A model generated the notes under the pieces. That model was not told the origin of the DNA, did no database searches, and worked only from the letters and a program-made list of their open reading frames with translations. A stretch of 64,000 nt of DNA from Streptomyces sp. SAT1. GTDB lineage: Bacteria; Actinomycetota; Actinomycetes; Streptomycetales; Streptomycetaceae. Positions 1-10,768 of this stretch are shown piece after piece. Position 1 is the first letter of the stretch. Every line of letters begins with the position of its first letter. Position numbers and translations under genes: made by a program. Where the stretch lies: assembly GCF_001654495.1 (NCBI RefSeq), contig NZ_CP015849.1:5183501-5247500 (forward strand), read 5' to 3'.

Positions 1-92
1 CCTGGGCGCGCACGTCGTTGTCGCCGCCCCGGTGGTCCGTCGCGGTCCGGGTCCCCCGGACCGTCCGCCGAGTCGATCTTCACCGCCGCCCC

Positions 93-111
93 TTGCGTCT
101 CACTGACGCAA
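93..111. promoter_or_regulatory. Probable TetR-family operator (inverted repeat)
   Basis: TTGCGTC (93-99) and GACGCAA (105-111) form perfect 7-bp arms around a 5-bp spacer. It lies about 240 bp upstream of a TetR-family gene, probably in a divergent promoter region. This size and symmetry are typical of TetR dimer sites. That the adjacent regulator binds it is inference from position. Confidence 0.5.
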
Positions 112-260
112 CGGGCGGCCTGCGTCGGGCGGCCCCGACGGCGCGGACGGCGGCGGCGGTCGGGTAGAACGTACGCGTGGATGTACTGCTCTTCGCCGCT
201 CGCGGCCACCGACCCGCCGAGCCGGTCCGGACCCCGGACACGGCGTCCGGCCGGGTCTCT

Positions 261-344
261 GTCCGGATGGATCCGGAGCCTGTCGGGGTGGATCCGGAGC
301 CCGTCCGGGTGAATCCGGGATCCGTCCGGGTGGATGCGGGGGCG
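261..344. repeat. Four-copy 21-bp tandem repeat
   Basis: Units start at 261, 282, 303 and 324 and share the core GTCCGGGTGGATCCGGAGCC with a few substitutions each. The unit is a multiple of three and stays open in one frame. The array ends 6 bp before the GTG of the TetR gene, so copy-number change would alter the leader or a short upstream frame. Confidence 0.7.
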
Positions 345-349
345 GGGCG

Positions 350-943
350 GTGACGCGCAGCCGTACGCCCGCGCCGCCGCGCGAGGAGGTGCTCGCCGCC
401 GCCATGGAGATGATCGCCGAGCGCGGTCTGGAGAAGCTCACCATGGCGGCGCTGGGCCGCGAGGTCCAGATGAGCAGTGGCCATCTGCTGTACTACTTCG
501 GCTCCAAGGACGAGCTGCTGCTGCGCACCCTGGAGTGGAGCGAGAGCCGGCTCGGGGCCGAGCGCGGGCGGCTGCTGGCGCGGGACGCCCCGGCCCGGGA
601 GCGGCTGGACGCCTATGTCGCCCTGTATGTGCCCGACGGGCGGCACGACCCGCACTGGACGCTCTGGCTGGAGGTCTGGAACCGCTCGCTGACCGCCGCC
701 GAGGACGCCCGGGACCGGCAGGGCGCCATCGAGGGCGCCTGGCACCGCGACCTGGCGGCCCTGGTCGCCGAGGGCGTCTCGCGCGGCGAGTTCCGCCCGG
801 TGGACGCCGACCGCTTCGCGACCCGGCTGCGCGCCCTGCTCGACGGCTTCTCTCTCCAGGTGGCGATCGGCCTGCGCGGCACCGGCCGGGAGCGGGTGCT
901 CGGGCTGGTGGGGGAGTTCCTGGACGAGTCGCTGACGCCGTAG
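350..943 (+). CDS. TetR-family transcriptional regulator
   Basis: A 197-residue one-component repressor. An N-terminal helix-turn-helix lies at about residues 8-55: a helix containing EEVLAAAMEMIAERG, then TMAALGREVQMSSGHLLYYF and the usual GSKDELL after the recognition helix. The rest is a helical ligand-binding and dimerisation domain of the BetI-like TetR_C type. The start is the GTG at 350, giving the usual family length. The gene is 62 bp upstream of an MHS-family permease on the same strand, so it may sense the permease substrate or a related nitrogen or organic-acid compound. The ligand cannot be read from sequence. The palindrome at 93-111 is the best operator candidate. Confidence 0.9.
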   Translation: MTRSRTPAPPREEVLAAAMEMIAERGLEKLTMAALGREVQMSSGHLLYYFGSKDELLLRTLEWSESRLGAERGRLLARDAPARERLDAYVALYVPDGRHDPHWTLWLEVWNRSLTAAEDARDRQGAIEGAWHRDLAALVAEGVSRGEFRPVDADRFATRLRALLDGFSLQVAIGLRGTGRERVLGLVGEFLDESLTP

Positions 944-1005
944 GAAGCCTTCCCACCGCTCGCGCGGGGTGCGTCGGCCGGGTCCCGGCGGGGCAGTCAC
1001 AGCGC

Positions 1006-2307
1006 ATGGGACGAGAGCAGTGGAAGAAGATCTGGATCGGCTCGGCCGGAAACATGGTGGAGTGGTACGACTGGTTCGTCTACGCCAGTTTCGCCACCTA
1101 CTTCGCCGGGGCGTTCTTCCCGCACGGCAATCCGACCGCGCAGATGATGAACACCGCGGGCATCTTCGCGGTCGGGTTCTTCATGCGGCCGGTCGGCGGC
1201 TGGTTACTGGGCCGGGTCGGTGACCGCCAGGGCCGCAAGGCCGCCCTGACCCTGACCGTCACCCTGATGTCGGCCTCGGCGGTCCTGATCGCCGTAGCGC
1301 CGACCTACGGTGTCGCCGGGTACGGCGGCGCGCTGGTGCTGCTGCTGGCCCGGCTGCTCCAGGGTCTTTCGGTGGGCGGCGAGTACGCGGCCAGCGCCAC
1401 CTACCTCACCGAGGCGTCCGACCCGCGCCGCCGCGGCTTCGCCTCCAGCTTCCAGTACGTCTCGATGACCGCGGGCCAGATCGTCGGCCTCGGCCTCCAG
1501 ATCCTGCTCCAGCGGACCCTGTCCGACGACGCGCTGCACAGCTGGGGCTGGCGGATCCCGTTCGTGGTGGGCGCGCTCGGCGCGGCCGTCATCTTCTACC
1601 TGCGGCGCAGCATGCTGGAGACCGAGGTGTACGAGGCCGACGACAGCGGCGGCGCGGAGCGCGGCACGCTGCGCGCGCTGTGGCGGCACCGGCGCGAGGC
1701 GCTGCTCGTGATGGCGCTGACCATGGGCGGCACGGTGGCGTACTACACGTACACCACCTACCTCACCAAGTACCTGTCCAACTCCGCGGGCCTGCCCAAG
1801 CGGACCGCGACGCTGGTCTCCTTCACCGCGCTGATCGTCTTCGCCTGCCTCCAGCCGCTGGCCGGGCGGCTCTCCGACCGGATCGGGCGCCGCCCGCTGC
1901 TGATCACCTTCGCGGTCGGCTCGACCCTGCTGACCGTGCCGATCCTGACCCTGCTCCAGCACGCGGGCAGCTTCTGGCCCGCGCTGGGCCTGTCCCTGCT
2001 GGCCCTGGTCGTGGTCACCGGCTACACCTCGATCAACGCCTGTGTGAAGGCCGAGCTGTTCCCCACCGGCGTGCGCGCCCTCGGCGTGGCGCTGCCCTAC
2101 GCGCTGGCCAACGCCCTGTTCGGCGGCACCGCGGAATACGTCGCGCTGTGGTTCAAGAACGCCGGGATCGAGTCGGGCTTCTTCTGGTACGTGGCGGGCT
2201 GCGCGGCGGTCTCCCTGGTGGTGTACGTCAGCATGCGCGAGACCCGGGACCTGGACCTGACCCGGGTGAAGAACGCCGAGGTGTCCACGCCCGCGCCCGC
2301 ATCCTGA
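1006..2307 (+). CDS. MFS organic-acid:H+ symporter (MHS family) with a TTA codon
   Basis: A 433-residue, 12-helix inner-membrane transporter of the metabolite:H+ symporter family (KgtP/ProP type). The N-terminal GNMVEWYDWFVYA motif, the loop 2-3 signature GRVGDRQGRK, RLLQGLSVGGEYAASATYL in helix 4 and a repeat of the loop motif (GRLSDRIGRRP) in the second half all fit. Alpha-ketoglutarate or a similar carboxylate is the usual annotation for Streptomyces homologues, but the substrate is not defined by sequence. The ATG at 1006 begins a conserved N-terminus; the longer upstream frame lacks family similarity. Codon 67 (1204-1206) is TTA, so translation should need the bldA leucyl-tRNA. It lies just downstream of the TetR gene and may be co-transcribed. 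Confidence 0.88.
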   Translation: MGREQWKKIWIGSAGNMVEWYDWFVYASFATYFAGAFFPHGNPTAQMMNTAGIFAVGFFMRPVGGWLLGRVGDRQGRKAALTLTVTLMSASAVLIAVAPTYGVAGYGGALVLLLARLLQGLSVGGEYAASATYLTEASDPRRRGFASSFQYVSMTAGQIVGLGLQILLQRTLSDDALHSWGWRIPFVVGALGAAVIFYLRRSMLETEVYEADDSGGAERGTLRALWRHRREALLVMALTMGGTVAYYTYTTYLTKYLSNSAGLPKRTATLVSFTALIVFACLQPLAGRLSDRIGRRPLLITFAVGSTLLTVPILTLLQHAGSFWPALGLSLLALVVVTGYTSINACVKAELFPTGVRALGVALPYALANALFGGTAEYVALWFKNAGIESGFFWYVAGCAAVSLVVYVSMRETRDLDLTRVKNAEVSTPAPAS

Positions 2308-2365
2308 GACGGCGGTGAGCGTGGGGGCGGGACTGTGCCAGACTGCCCCCGTGCTCTCGTTCGCC

Positions 2366-2401
2366 ATGATTATTGGCAGCAGGCGCGCCGGTCCGCAGTG
2401 A
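2366..2401 (+). other. Possible leader peptide ORF with tandem Ile codons
   Basis: The 11-residue frame reads ATG ATT ATT GGC AGC AGG and so on to TGA at 2399-2401 (MIIGSRRAGPQ). Two adjacent ATT codons, rare in this GC-rich genome, follow the start directly. It lies upstream of a strong intrinsic terminator (2454-2487) and of a citramalate-synthase-like gene, an enzyme of one isoleucine route. An overlapping alternative starts at GTG 2351. No good ribosome-binding site is visible, so this is a hypothesis rather than a gene call. Confidence 0.25.
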
Positions 2402-2453
2402 CCGCCACGTACGACCAGGTACGGGCGGCCATCGTCGTCCTCGACCCGCGCGC

Positions 2454-2487
2454 AGACCTCTCGCACCCGCGAGGGGTCTTTCGTTTT
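2454..2487 (+). terminator. Intrinsic terminator or attenuator upstream of the citramalate synthase gene
   Basis: AGACCTCTCGC (2454-2464) pairs with GCGAGGGGTCT (2469-2479) through 11 bp with one G-U pair and a 4-nt ACCC loop. TTCGTTTT follows. A real T-tract is unusual here, where most terminators lack one. It lies 102 bp before the start at 2590. It may end the permease transcript or act as an attenuator for the gene downstream. Confidence 0.7.
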
Positions 2488-2589
2488 CCCGGCCCACCTT
2501 CAGCCGGGGAGCACGGCGCGCGAGTATTGGGGGGACGGTGGAGCCGGTCATTCCGGTACGACCGAGATCCCACACAGGAGCCCTGAGAC

Positions 2590-4194
2590 ATGTCCGAAAC
2601 CAGCCGGCTGGACGATTCGTTCCACGTCTTCGACACCACCCTGCGCGACGGCGCCCAGCGGGAGGGCATCAACCTCACCGTCGCCGACAAGCTGGCCATC
2701 GCCCGCCACCTGGACGACTTCGGCGTGGGCTTCATCGAGGGCGGCTGGCCCGGGGCGAACCCCCGCGACACCGAGTTCTTCGCCCGCGCCAAGGACGAGA
2801 TCGACTTCCGCAACGCCCGGCTGGTCGCCTTCGGCGCCACCCGCCGCGCCGGTGCCAAGGCCGCCGAGGACCCGCAGGTCAAGGCGCTGCTGGAGTCCGG
2901 CGCCGAGGTGATCACCCTGGTCGCCAAGTCGCACGACCGGCATGTGGAGCTGGCGCTGCGCACCACCCTGGAGGAGAACCTGGAGATGGTGCGCGACACC
3001 GTCTCCCACCTGAGCGCCCAGGGCCGCCGCGTCTTCGTGGACTGCGAGCACTTCTTCGACGGCTACCGCGCCAACCCCGAGTACGCCAAGGCGGTCGTCC
3101 GCGCCGCCGCCGAGGCGGGCGCCGACGTCGTCGTGCTGTGCGACACCAACGGCGGGATGCTGCCCGCCCAGGTCCAGGCGGTCGTCGCCACCGTCCTCGC
3201 CGACACCGGCGCGCGCCTCGGCATCCACGCCCAGGACGACACCGGCTGCGCGGTCGCCAACACCCTGGCCGCCGTCGACGCGGGCGCCACCCATGTGCAG
3301 TGCACCGCCAACGGCTACGGCGAGCGGGTCGGCAACGCCAACCTCTTCCCGGTCGTCGCCGCCCTGGAGCTAAAGTACGGCAAGCAGGTGCTCCCCGAGG
3401 GGCGGCTGCGCGAGATGACCCGGATCTCGCACGCCATCGCCGAGGTCGTCAACCTGACGCCCTCCACCCACCAGCCCTACGTCGGCCTGTCCGCCTTCGC
3501 CCACAAGGCCGGCCTGCACGCCTCCGCGATCAAGGTCGATCCCGACCTCTACCAGCACATCGACCCCGAGCGCGTCGGCAACACCATGCGCATGCTGGTC
3601 TCCGACATGGCCGGGCGCGCCTCCATCGAGCTGAAGGGCAAGGAGCTCGGCATCGACCTCGGCGGCGACCGCGAGCTGGTCGGCCGGGTCGTGGAGCGGG
3701 TCAAGGAACGCGAGCTGAAGGGCTACACCTACGAGGCCGCCGACGCCAGCTTCGAGCTGCTGCTGCGCGCGGAGGTGCAGGGCCGCCCGCTGAAGTACTT
3801 CGACGTGGAGTCCTGGCGGGCCATCGTCGAGGACCGCCCCGACGGCTCCCACGCCAACGAGGCCACCGTCAAGCTGTGGGCCAAGGGCGAGCGCATCGTC
3901 GCCACCGCCGAGGGCAACGGCCCGGTCAACGCCCTGGACCGGGCCCTGCGCGTCGCCCTGGAGAAGATCTATCCCCAGCTCGGCTCGCTCGAACTGGTCG
4001 ACTACAAGGTCCGCATCCTGGAGGGCCGCCACGGCACCTCCTCCACCACCCGCGTGCTGATCTCCACCTCGGACGGCAAGGGCGAGTGGTCCACGGTCGG
4101 CGTCGCCGACAACGTCATCGCCGCCTCCTGGCAGGCCCTGGAGGACGCCTACACCTACGGCCTGCTGCGCGCCGCGGTGGACCCGGCCGCGTAG
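2590..4194 (+). CDS. cimA: Citramalate synthase-like / 2-isopropylmalate synthase family enzyme
   Basis: A 534-residue member of the DRE-TIM metallolyase LeuA/CimA family. It would condense acetyl-CoA with an alpha-keto acid, most likely pyruvate to citramalate on a route to 2-ketobutyrate and isoleucine. The N-terminal TIM barrel carries FDTTLRDGAQREG (about residues 14-26) with the catalytic Arg-Asp. The NGYGERVGNANL motif follows near residue 240 and an LeuA-type allosteric domain lies at about 400-530. The usual HxH metal site reads GIHAQDD, so the second His is Gln and the following Asn is Asp. That is odd for a zinc- or manganese-dependent condensing enzyme and leaves the exact reaction open. 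AGGAG at 2576-2580 supports the ATG. A terminator-like hairpin upstream suggests attenuation. Confidence 0.85.
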   Translation: MSETSRLDDSFHVFDTTLRDGAQREGINLTVADKLAIARHLDDFGVGFIEGGWPGANPRDTEFFARAKDEIDFRNARLVAFGATRRAGAKAAEDPQVKALLESGAEVITLVAKSHDRHVELALRTTLEENLEMVRDTVSHLSAQGRRVFVDCEHFFDGYRANPEYAKAVVRAAAEAGADVVVLCDTNGGMLPAQVQAVVATVLADTGARLGIHAQDDTGCAVANTLAAVDAGATHVQCTANGYGERVGNANLFPVVAALELKYGKQVLPEGRLREMTRISHAIAEVVNLTPSTHQPYVGLSAFAHKAGLHASAIKVDPDLYQHIDPERVGNTMRMLVSDMAGRASIELKGKELGIDLGGDRELVGRVVERVKERELKGYTYEAADASFELLLRAEVQGRPLKYFDVESWRAIVEDRPDGSHANEATVKLWAKGERIVATAEGNGPVNALDRALRVALEKIYPQLGSLELVDYKVRILEGRHGTSSTTRVLISTSDGKGEWSTVGVADNVIAASWQALEDAYTYGLLRAAVDPAA

Positions 4195-4222
4195 CAGCCG
4201 GGCGGGCGCCCGGCCCCGCGGG

Positions 4223-4843
4223 TCAGGGCGCCCGCCAGATGTTGTCGAAGGCCGCGTTCTCCACCCGCCGCCGCTGGCGGACGCCCTCCAGTTCGGTGAC
4301 GGCGTCGCCCACGGCGGCCAGCACGGTCAGCGCGGTCTCGTCCTCGGGCTCGGCGGCGGGAGCGCCGTCGCCGGTGTCCGGCGTGACGCCGAGCGTGGCG
4401 GCCAGGGCGGTGAGGACCGGTTCGCGGGCGGCCCAGCGGTCGGCGGCCGAGCGCCGGTCGGCGCTGCCGTCGGCCGGTGTGGTCCGGTCCACCGGGCGGC
4501 TGGGCAGCCAGCGGTGCCGCCGGACGCTGGTGAGCTGGCCCTCCGCCTCCAGTACGGCGGTGTAGCCCTCGGCCAGCCCGCGCCCGCGCCGCCACAGCCA
4601 GTCCTCGACGCTCTCGTACGGCTCCTCGCCCTGGACGCGGGTCGCCGCCTCGTCCAGGAGCGGGTCGCCGGACAGCGTGCGCGGACCCGGCCGCAGCCGG
4701 TCCCCGATCAGCAGCACCGCCCCGCCGGCCAGCAGATCGAGGAGTTCCGCGCCCGCCAGGGCGAGCGAGAGGTCCCCCTGCTCGACCGGATGGCCGCCGG
4801 GCACGTCCAGGGTGACGAACAGCAGATCGCGGGCGGTGCTCAT
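4223..4843 (-). CDS. GPP34 (Golgi phosphoprotein 3-like) family protein
   Basis: A 206-residue cytosolic protein with the GPP34 fold: DLLFVTLD at the N-terminus, then SLALAGAELLDLLAGGAVLL and GDPLLDEAATRV, as in actinobacterial GPP34 proteins. Eukaryotic GOLPH3 binds phosphatidylinositol-4-phosphate at Golgi membranes. Bacterial members are numerous in Streptomyces and their role is unknown; membrane-lipid association is only an analogy. GGGAG upstream of the ATG supports the start. It is convergent with the citramalate synthase gene (28 bp between stops) and divergent from the secreted glycosidase. An inverted repeat at 4863-4885 lies just upstream. Confidence 0.8.
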   Translation of the reverse strand: MSTARDLLFVTLDVPGGHPVEQGDLSLALAGAELLDLLAGGAVLLIGDRLRPGPRTLSGDPLLDEAATRVQGEEPYESVEDWLWRRGRGLAEGYTAVLEAEGQLTSVRRHRWLPSRPVDRTTPADGSADRRSAADRWAAREPVLTALAATLGVTPDTGDGAPAAEPEDETALTVLAAVGDAVTELEGVRQRRRVENAAFDNIWRAP

Positions 4844-4862
4844 GCCGGGCTCCCGGTGACAA

Positions 4863-4885
4863 GTCGGACAAGACGGTAGTCCGAC
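4863..4885. promoter_or_regulatory. Inverted repeat upstream of the GPP34 gene
   Basis: GTCGGAC (4863-4869) and GTCCGAC (4879-4885) are perfect 7-bp arms with a 9-bp spacer, about 20 bp upstream of the minus-strand ATG at 4843. Position fits an operator or a 5-prime hairpin. No candidate regulator is adjacent. Confidence 0.35.
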
Positions 4886-5030
4886 GATACGTCACCGCGG
4901 AGGCTGTGTGTTCACGACCCGAAGGCGCAACGGTCGTTCTTTTCCCGTGCGTTGCCTGTGTACCGGTTGGGGCGTGAAGTCTTGACGGAATGACATGTCC
5001 CCCTTTAACTCACGCTGTGATCTAAGCCCT

Positions 5031-5106
5031 GAGCCGAGCGTTCGGCCCCGAGCCGGGTGTTCGGCCCCGAGCCGGGCGTCCAGTCCCGAGCCGAGCGTTC
5101 AGCGAC
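5031..5106. repeat. Four-copy 19-bp tandem repeat upstream of the GH3 gene
   Basis: Units begin at 5031, 5050, 5069 and 5088; the first is GAGCCGAGCGTTCGGCCCC and the others differ at a few positions. The array lies 55-131 bp upstream of the glycosidase start, probably in its leader. A loose -35 (TTGACG, 4982-4987) with TTAACT 17 bp later lies upstream and could be the promoter. Confidence 0.7.
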
Positions 5107-5161
5107 GTGTCGGAACAGCCCTGGAAGACCCTGGAACAGTCCGGATACCGAGGGAAGGTCC

Positions 5162-8185
<3,024 letters not shown>

Positions 8186-8275
8186 CCGCCCCGCACACCG
8201 CTGGTGGGGGTGCACGGGAGGGCGCCCCCACCAGCCCGAACGACCCGCTTGTCATATTTCGGGTAGCTTCGAACC

Positions 8276-9622
8276 ATGAAGGCCGTCGCCCCGCCCCGCG
8301 CCCCCGGCAGACTCCCGGCGGCACTGCTCGCGGCCCTCCTGGTCGCCCTGTCCTTCCTGGCCACGAGCGCGCCCCGGGCCGAGGCGGCCACCAGCGTCTC
8401 GGCCATCGCCCAGGCGCTGCGCAAGAGCCCCGTCTACGTCGACCCGGCCGCCGCCGCGCAACTGGGGTCCGCCGACGCCGACGCGCTCGCCCGCAAGATC
8501 AAGGACGCCGACCGGCCCCTGTTCATCGCCGTCCTCCCGGCCGGCTACCCCACCCAGAACCTCTTCGCCGACCTGCGCACCGCCACCGGCGTCACCGGCG
8601 CCTACGCCGTCCGCCTCGGCGACCGCTTCGACGCCCGCGCCGACGCCTCCGTGCTGCCCCGCACCGCCGTACGGAACCTGGTCACCAGCGTCCAGGGCGA
8701 GGACACCGCGACCCAGCTCACCGACTTCACCGACCGCGCCCTGGCCAACCTGCGCGGCAGAGCGCCCGCCTCCTGGGGCGGCGACGGCCGCTCCGGGGGC
8801 ATGTCGGGCACCGCCCTGGTCACGGTGGCGGCGGTCCTGGTCGCCGGCGGCGTCGGCGCGTACACCCTGGCCCGGCGCAGCTCCCGCCGCCGCGAGGCCG
8901 AGCAGCGCGCCGCCCTGGAGAAGCTGCGGGTCGTCGTCGACGAGGACATCACCGCGTTCGGCGAGGAACTGGACCGCCTGGACTTCCACCCGGCCGAGTC
9001 CGGCGCGGACGACGCCATGCGCGCCGACTACGAACGCGCCCTCGACGCCTACGAGCAGGCCAAGCAGTCCATGGCCGCCGCCCGCGGACCGGAGGACGTC
9101 CGCGCGGTCACCCGGGCGCTGGAGGACGGCCGCTTCTCCCTCGCCCTGCTCGCCGCCCGCCGCGAGCACCGCCCGCTGCCCGAGCGCCGCCCGCCCTGCT
9201 TCTTCGACCCGCGCCACGGCCCCTCGGTCACCGACGCCACCTGGACCCCGCCCGGCGGCGCACCGCGCCAGGTCCCGGTCTGCGCCGCCGACGCCACCCG
9301 CCTGGCCGACGGCCGCGACCCGGTGGTCCGCCAGGTCGACACCGACCAGGGCCGCCGCCCCTACTGGGACGCGGGCCCCGCCTACGGCCCCTGGGCGGGC
9401 GGCTACTTCGGCGGCGGCATCCTCCCCGGCCTCCTCGTCGGCACCGTCCTCGGCGGCATGCTGTCCACCCCGAGCTACGCCGCCGACTACGGCGACGGCG
9501 GCTTCGGCGGCTACACCGGCGGCGACGTCTCCGGCGCCGACTTCGACCCGGGCGACTTCGGCGGCGGCTTCGGAGACGGCGGCGGAGGCGGAGGCGGAGG
9601 GGACTTCGGGGGCGGGTTCTGA
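8276..9622 (+). CDS. Glycine-rich membrane protein of unknown function
   Basis: 448 residues. A signal peptide (about residues 1-38, ending near PRAEAA) precedes an extracytoplasmic domain with ALRKSPVYVDP and PLFIAVLPAGYPTQNLFADL. This resembles the membrane-anchored TPM-like proteins common in actinobacteria, but the match is from memory. A transmembrane helix follows at about 180-198 (TALVTVAAVLVAGGVGAYTL), then a charged helical region, a second hydrophobic Gly-rich segment (about 378-396) and a tail that is almost wholly glycine, aspartate and phenylalanine. No Shine-Dalgarno sequence is obvious before the ATG. It ends one base before the stop of the convergent DUF397 gene. Confidence 0.75.
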   Translation: MKAVAPPRAPGRLPAALLAALLVALSFLATSAPRAEAATSVSAIAQALRKSPVYVDPAAAAQLGSADADALARKIKDADRPLFIAVLPAGYPTQNLFADLRTATGVTGAYAVRLGDRFDARADASVLPRTAVRNLVTSVQGEDTATQLTDFTDRALANLRGRAPASWGGDGRSGGMSGTALVTVAAVLVAGGVGAYTLARRSSRRREAEQRAALEKLRVVVDEDITAFGEELDRLDFHPAESGADDAMRADYERALDAYEQAKQSMAAARGPEDVRAVTRALEDGRFSLALLAARREHRPLPERRPPCFFDPRHGPSVTDATWTPPGGAPRQVPVCAADATRLADGRDPVVRQVDTDQGRRPYWDAGPAYGPWAGGYFGGGILPGLLVGTVLGGMLSTPSYAADYGDGGFGGYTGGDVSGADFDPGDFGGGFGDGGGGGGGGDFGGGF

Positions 9623-9623
9623 A

Positions 9624-9863
9624 CTACACCTCGCGGGTACGGCCGACGAAGGCGGCCCAACTCGCGGGGGAGACGGTCAGGACGGGGCCGACGGGGGCGG
9701 CCTTGGAGTCACGGATGTGGATGGCGGAGGTATGGGCGGCGACCTCGACGCAGTTGCCGCCCTCGTCGCTGCTGTAGCTGGACTTGCGCCAGTCGTAGGA
9801 GACTTCGAGGCAGTCACCTCCCTGACTTCCGCTGTAGCTGGACTTGAACCACGCGGTCTTCAT
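9624..9863 (-). CDS. DUF397 protein of a WhiJ-like system
   Basis: A 79-residue DUF397 protein. The core motif appears twice, WFKSSYSGSQGGDCLEV (about residues 5-21) and WRKSSYSSDEGGNCVEV (25-41), so the N-terminal half seems internally duplicated before the usual HIRDSKAA and SPASWAAFV blocks. Its ATG overlaps the stop of the XRE regulator upstream by 4 bp (9860-9863), so the two are translationally coupled. In Streptomyces such proteins partner XRE/DUF5753 regulators of the WhiJ/AbaA type that influence sporulation and antibiotic production. Here the role is inferred from family and context. Confidence 0.9.
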   Translation of the reverse strand: MKTAWFKSSYSGSQGGDCLEVSYDWRKSSYSSDEGGNCVEVAAHTSAIHIRDSKAAPVGPVLTVSPASWAAFVGRTREV

Positions 9864-10681
9864 GACTCTCCTAGCAGTTCGTGCAAGAAGCGCACGCTCT
9901 CGTCGGGCGAGAGGGCTTGAGACCGCAGCATTCCATACTGAAGGTGGTAATCGCTCACCTCGTCGGGGTCCTCGACGAGGAAACTCGCCCGCTGGACCTC
10001 CAAGTAGACAAGACGCTCGTGGTCGGGCGTCTCCAGCAGCACCATGGGCCCGTCAAGGCAGGCATGCGGAGTCCGGTTGCCAGGCATGATCTGGAAGCTC
10101 ATGTTGGTCGGCTCGGTGAACTCAAGGATCTTGCGGTACTGCTCCCGCATGATCTCCTCACTGCCCACGACCCGCCGCAGGATGCTCTCCTCCATGACGA
10201 AGTGCCCCACGGGCGGACGTGCTCGCTGCCAGATCAACTGTCGGTCCATGCGGGTGGTCACCCACTGCTCGGCCGTCTCGCTTTCCAGCGCTGGATAGCG
10301 GTAGTCGAAGACCGCTTGGCAGTAGTCCCGCGTCTGGAGCAGTCCTGGTACGGCAAGACTCTGATACGAGAGGATGCCCACCGCCACCTGCTCGTGATCC
10401 ACCAGCCCCTGCGCGAACTGCACGATCCGGTCCCGTACGGGCAGGCGCTCCACAAGGACGGCCAACGCACCGCCCGTGCCCAGCAGCTCGTCGAACTGCT
10501 CCGCGCGGTCAGGCTGGAGGGCCAGGCGGCCCTGCTCGATGGATCCCACCGTGTCGACGTGGATGCTGGCGGCCTCCGCGAATTGCTCCTGGGTCATCCG
10601 GGCCCGCTTGCGGTAGTGGGCGACCAGTGATCCCACGGCCTGCCAGGTGCCGTTCTTTTTGCTTTTCGTCCCCGATTGCAT
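9860..10681 (-). CDS. XRE-family regulator with DUF5753 domain (WhiJ-like)
   Basis: A 273-residue DNA-binding protein. An N-terminal HTH_31/XRE domain lies at about residues 15-70 (RKRARMTQEQFAEAASIHVDTVGSIEQGR). The DUF5753 ligand domain follows (about 90-265, with VPGLLQTRDY, FVMEESILRR and MPGNRTPHACLDGPM). This is the central gene of a WhiJ-type cluster: DUF397 gene downstream with a 4-bp overlap, ATPase gene divergent upstream. Related systems repress developmental genes in Streptomyces. The direct repeat AGTGACAC in the divergent promoter is a candidate binding site. GC content is lower than that of the neighbours, as often seen in these mobile regulator families. Confidence 0.9.
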   Translation of the reverse strand: MQSGTKSKKNGTWQAVGSLVAHYRKRARMTQEQFAEAASIHVDTVGSIEQGRLALQPDRAEQFDELLGTGGALAVLVERLPVRDRIVQFAQGLVDHEQVAVGILSYQSLAVPGLLQTRDYCQAVFDYRYPALESETAEQWVTTRMDRQLIWQRARPPVGHFVMEESILRRVVGSEEIMREQYRKILEFTEPTNMSFQIMPGNRTPHACLDGPMVLLETPDHERLVYLEVQRASFLVEDPDEVSDYHLQYGMLRSQALSPDESVRFLHELLGES

Positions 10682-10768
10682 GGGTCTTCCTTACCCCCGT
10701 GTGCACGCGCAGCGGTCGGAGTGGGGCCGTAGTAATCAGAACTACGACTTCACTCGTTGGTCCACAGT

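Larger units (their letters stand above)
1..349. other. Upstream region of the TetR gene, no convincing gene
   Basis: No reading frame here has persuasive coding character. The stretch holds a perfect inverted repeat at 93-111 and a four-copy tandem repeat at 261-344, described separately. A GTG-initiated 58-codon frame from 177 to 353 runs through the tandem repeat and its TGA overlaps the GTG start of the TetR gene (GTGA). That would fit translational coupling, but the peptide resembles nothing I know and the repeat makes coding doubtful. Positions 1-92 might contain the 5-prime end of a divergent minus-strand gene cut by the window edge; no clear start is visible. Confidence 0.4.

Noticed and set aside
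2398..2586. GTG-initiated leader frame with Ile-Val-Val-Leu codons before the hairpin
   Set aside because: The frame has no stop before the terminator and runs on to 2586, unlike known leader peptides. It is noted under the attenuator finding but not annotated.
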